Below, one piece after another: positions 62,323 to 64,000 of a stretch of 64,000 nt of DNA. Position numbers and translations under genes: made by a program. The first letter of the stretch is position 1, and each line of letters starts with the position of its first letter. This stretch comes from SCUD01 sp964626745 (GTDB lineage: Bacteria > Pseudomonadota > Gammaproteobacteria > Steroidobacterales > Steroidobacteraceae): assembly GCA_964626745.1 (NCBI GenBank), contig CAZVIF010000003.1, positions 90,604 to 154,603 of the forward strand, given 5' to 3'. The notes under the pieces are model-generated. The model was not told where the DNA came from and made no database searches. It worked only from the letters and a program-made list of their open reading frames with translations.

Positions 62323-63078
62323 TCAGCCCGCGGCCGGTTCCGGCGCCGACGCCGGCGCCGCGCCCTCGGCGGGCTTGTCGGACCCCGAGGCGGCCTCGGC
62401 CTGGGCTTCCGCCTCGCGCGCCTCCTGCTCGGCCTCGTCGCGGTCGAACACCTCGCCCTTGAACACCCAGACCTTCACGCCGATCACGCCGTAGGTCGTG
62501 CGCGCCTCGGCGGTGCCGTAGTCGATCTCGGCGCGGAAGGTGTGCAGCGGGATGCGGCCCTCGCGGGTCCATTCCGACCGGGAGATCTCGGCGCCGTTCA
62601 GGCGGCCGGCGATGCGTACCTTCACGCCCAGGGCGCCGCTGCGCATCGTGTTCGTGACCGCGCGCTTCATGGCGCGGCGGAACATCACGCGCTTCTCGAT
62701 CTGCTGCGCGATGCTCTCGGCGACCAGCGTCGCGTCGAGCTCCGGCTTCCTGATCTCGGCGATGTTGAGGCGCACGTCGGCGACCGCCATCTTCATCAGC
62801 TTCGCGACCTCGACGCGCAGCTTCTCGATGTCCTCGCCCTTGCGGCCGATCACCACGCCCGGGCGCGCCGTGTGGATGGTGATGTTGGCCTTGCGCGCCG
62901 CGCGCTCGATGTGGATCTTGCTCACCGAGGCGTCGGTCAGCTTGCCGCGCAGGTACTCGCGCACCCGCCAGTCCGACAGGATGTGCGCCGGGAAGCCCTT
63001 GGTGTCCGCGTACCAGCGCGAAGTCCAGTCGCGCGTGATGCCGAGACGGATGCCGATCGGATTTACTTTCTGGCCCAT
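62323..63078 (-). CDS. rpsC: 30S ribosomal protein S3
   Basis: 251 residues. MGQKVNPIGIRLGITRDWTS, the KH motif VVIGRKGEDIEKLRVEVAKL and ISRSEWTREGRIPLHTFRAE. After about residue 212 a Glu/Ala/Pro-rich tail of some 38 residues replaces the shorter E. coli end. Helicase function at the mRNA entry site needs the Arg/Lys in SRSEWTREGR region, which is intact. Confidence 0.98.
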   Translation of the reverse strand: MGQKVNPIGIRLGITRDWTSRWYADTKGFPAHILSDWRVREYLRGKLTDASVSKIHIERAARKANITIHTARPGVVIGRKGEDIEKLRVEVAKLMKMAVADVRLNIAEIRKPELDATLVAESIAQQIEKRVMFRRAMKRAVTNTMRSGALGVKVRIAGRLNGAEISRSEWTREGRIPLHTFRAEIDYGTAEARTTYGVIGVKVWVFKGEVFDRDEAEQEAREAEAQAEAASGSDKPAEGAAPASAPEPAAG

Positions 63079-63087
63079 GTAACGCCC

Positions 63088-63426
63088 TCAACGCGCCCGG
63101 TCGGCGACGGTGACCCTGATGTGGCTGAGCCGCTTGACGATGCGGTTGCCGCGGCCCTTGGCGCGCGCATGGAAGCGCTTCGCCACCGGCGCCGCGTCGA
63201 CCTCGATGCGCGCGACCTTGAGCTCGTCGATGTCCGCCTCGTGGTTGTGCTCGGCGTTCGCGATCGCGGACTCCAGCACCTTGCGCACCAGCTTCGCGCC
63301 CTTCTTGGGCGTGTAGGCGAGCACCGCGAGCGCGTCGCCCACGGGCTGGCCGCGCACGAGGTCCGCGACGAGGCGGCACTTCTGCGGGGAGATGCGCGCG
63401 TGGCGCAGCACTGCCGATACCTGCAT
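63088..63426 (-). CDS. rplV: 50S ribosomal protein L22
   Basis: 112 residues. VSAVLRHARISPQKCRLVAD, GAKLVRKVLESAIANAEHNH, and the long beta hairpin that lines the exit tunnel (PVAKRFHARAKGRGNRIVKR) without macrolide-resistance type deletions. Confidence 0.98.
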   Translation of the reverse strand: MQVSAVLRHARISPQKCRLVADLVRGQPVGDALAVLAYTPKKGAKLVRKVLESAIANAEHNHEADIDELKVARIEVDAAPVAKRFHARAKGRGNRIVKRLSHIRVTVADRAR

Positions 63427-63430
63427 GTCC

Positions 63431-63715
63431 TTACTCCGCCGTCGCCTCGACCTTCTTGGCCGAGGAGTGGCTCTTGAAGATGCGCGTCGGCGCGAACTCG
63501 CCGAGCTTGTGGCCGACCATGTTCTCGGTGACGAGCACCGGGACGTGCTGGCGGCCGTTGTGCACCGCGATCGTGAGCCCGACCATGTCCGGCAGGATCA
63601 TCGAGCGGCGCGACCAGGTCTTGATCGGGCGGCGATCGTTCTTGTCGCGGGCCGCCTGCACCTTCTTGGCGAGGTGCAGGTCGACGAACGGGCCCTTCTT
63701 CAGCGAACGTGACAT
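63431..63715 (-). CDS. rpsS: 30S ribosomal protein S19
   Basis: 94 residues. MSRSLKKGPFVDLHLAKKVQ, IKTWSRRSMILPDMVGLTIA, and HNGRQHVPVLVTENMVGHKL. Five bases after the rplB stop. Confidence 0.98.
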   Translation of the reverse strand: MSRSLKKGPFVDLHLAKKVQAARDKNDRRPIKTWSRRSMILPDMVGLTIAVHNGRQHVPVLVTENMVGHKLGEFAPTRIFKSHSSAKKVEATAE

Positions 63716-63720
63716 CTCGC

Positions 63721-64000
63721 TTACGCTCCCTTCTTGCGACGGCGCACGATGAACGCGTCGGTGCGCTTGTTCTTGCGCGTCTTCTTGCCCTTCGTGTGCC
63801 AGCCCCAGGGCGAAACCGGGTGCGGGTTGCCCTGCCCCGAGCGGCCCTCGCCGCCACCGTGCGGGTGGTCGACCGGGTTCATCACGACGCCGCGCACGGT
63901 CGGGCGGATGCCGCGCCAGCGCTTGGCGCCCGCCTTGCCGTAGCTGCGCAGGTTGTGCTCGTCGTTGCCGATCTCGCCGATCGTGGCGCGGCAGTCGACG
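63721..64000 (-). CDS. rplB: 50S ribosomal protein L2, C-terminal part
   Basis: Only the last 92 residues are in the window. They include NDEHNLRSYGKAGAKRWRGI, RPTVRGVVMNPVDHPHGGGE with the His essential for peptidyl transfer activity in E. coli (about H229), and the basic end GKKTRKNKRTDAFIVRRRKK. The rest of the S10 operon lies beyond the window. Confidence 0.97.
   Translation of the reverse strand, partial: VDCRATIGEIGNDEHNLRSYGKAGAKRWRGIRPTVRGVVMNPVDHPHGGGEGRSGQGNPHPVSPWGWHTKGKKTRKNKRTDAFIVRRRKKGA

Overview
The window is a 64-kb stretch of a very GC-rich (by eye roughly 70%) gammaproteobacterial chromosome. The evidence is gene content and order: a complete S10/spc/alpha ribosomal block next to uvrA-MFS-ssb (the Pseudomonas-type order), yjgA/darP divergent from tldE/pmbA, maf-yhdP-nitrilase-tldD, and miaB-ybeZ-ybeY-corC-lnt followed by leuS-lptE. 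A Vfr-like Crp, Coq7 and a coding density above 90% agree. I cannot name the genus; a Pseudomonas/Xanthomonas-side order such as Steroidobacterales, Nevskiales or Woeseiales would fit. There is no prophage, integron, CRISPR array or transposase gene.

Layout. 1-8751: rpiA end, a frameshifted DUF1254/DUF1214 gene, tRNA-Gln, rplM-rpsI, coq7, crp, rpe, djlA, purC, a BtuF-like binding protein, yihY. 8752-22569: tldE, darP, an M19 dipeptidase, purEK, an ExeA-type ATPase fused to an FHA domain, a small membrane protein, tldD, nitrilase, yhdP, maf. 22587-25118: rlmH, rsfS, nadD, holA. 25119-33167: an accessory block (di-heme cytochrome c peroxidase, outer-membrane barrel, small CxxC protein, ZnuD-like TonB receptor, proline iminopeptidase, PQQ sugar dehydrogenase, serine dehydratase) sitting between holA and lptE. 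33164-41534: lptE, leuS, lnt, corC, ybeY, ybeZ, miaB. 41614-52601: a GGDEF/EAL protein, ssb, MFS carrier, uvrA, copper chaperone, acetyltransferase, Ala-rich lipoprotein, pepQ, mscL. 52732-64000: 25 ribosomal-block genes on the minus strand from rplQ back to a partial rplB, including rpoA and secY.

How the genes work together. Most of the window is growth machinery: ribosome and translocon (ribosomal block, secY), ribosome maturation (darP, ybeY, rsfS, rlmH), tRNA charging and modification (leuS, tRNA-Gln, miaB), envelope assembly (lptE, lnt, yhdP, mscL), purine synthesis (purC, purE, purK), pentose phosphates (rpiA, rpe), ubiquinone (coq7) and NAD (nadD). The accessory block looks like metal uptake plus peroxide handling at the outer membrane and periplasm.

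The most unusual signal is not a gene. At least seven intergenic sites carry palindrome-in-palindrome elements built from short cores (GGGGACGCACCCC, GGGGACGCTCACC, GGGGACAGTCCCC, GGGGTCAGACCCC, AATGACAAG-CTTGTCATT). Several have perfect 26-44 bp arms that begin within three bases of the stop codons of convergent genes, and two of them supply the last codons of the neighbouring protein. A second, unrelated class of long GC-only palindromes lies beside tldE and tldD.
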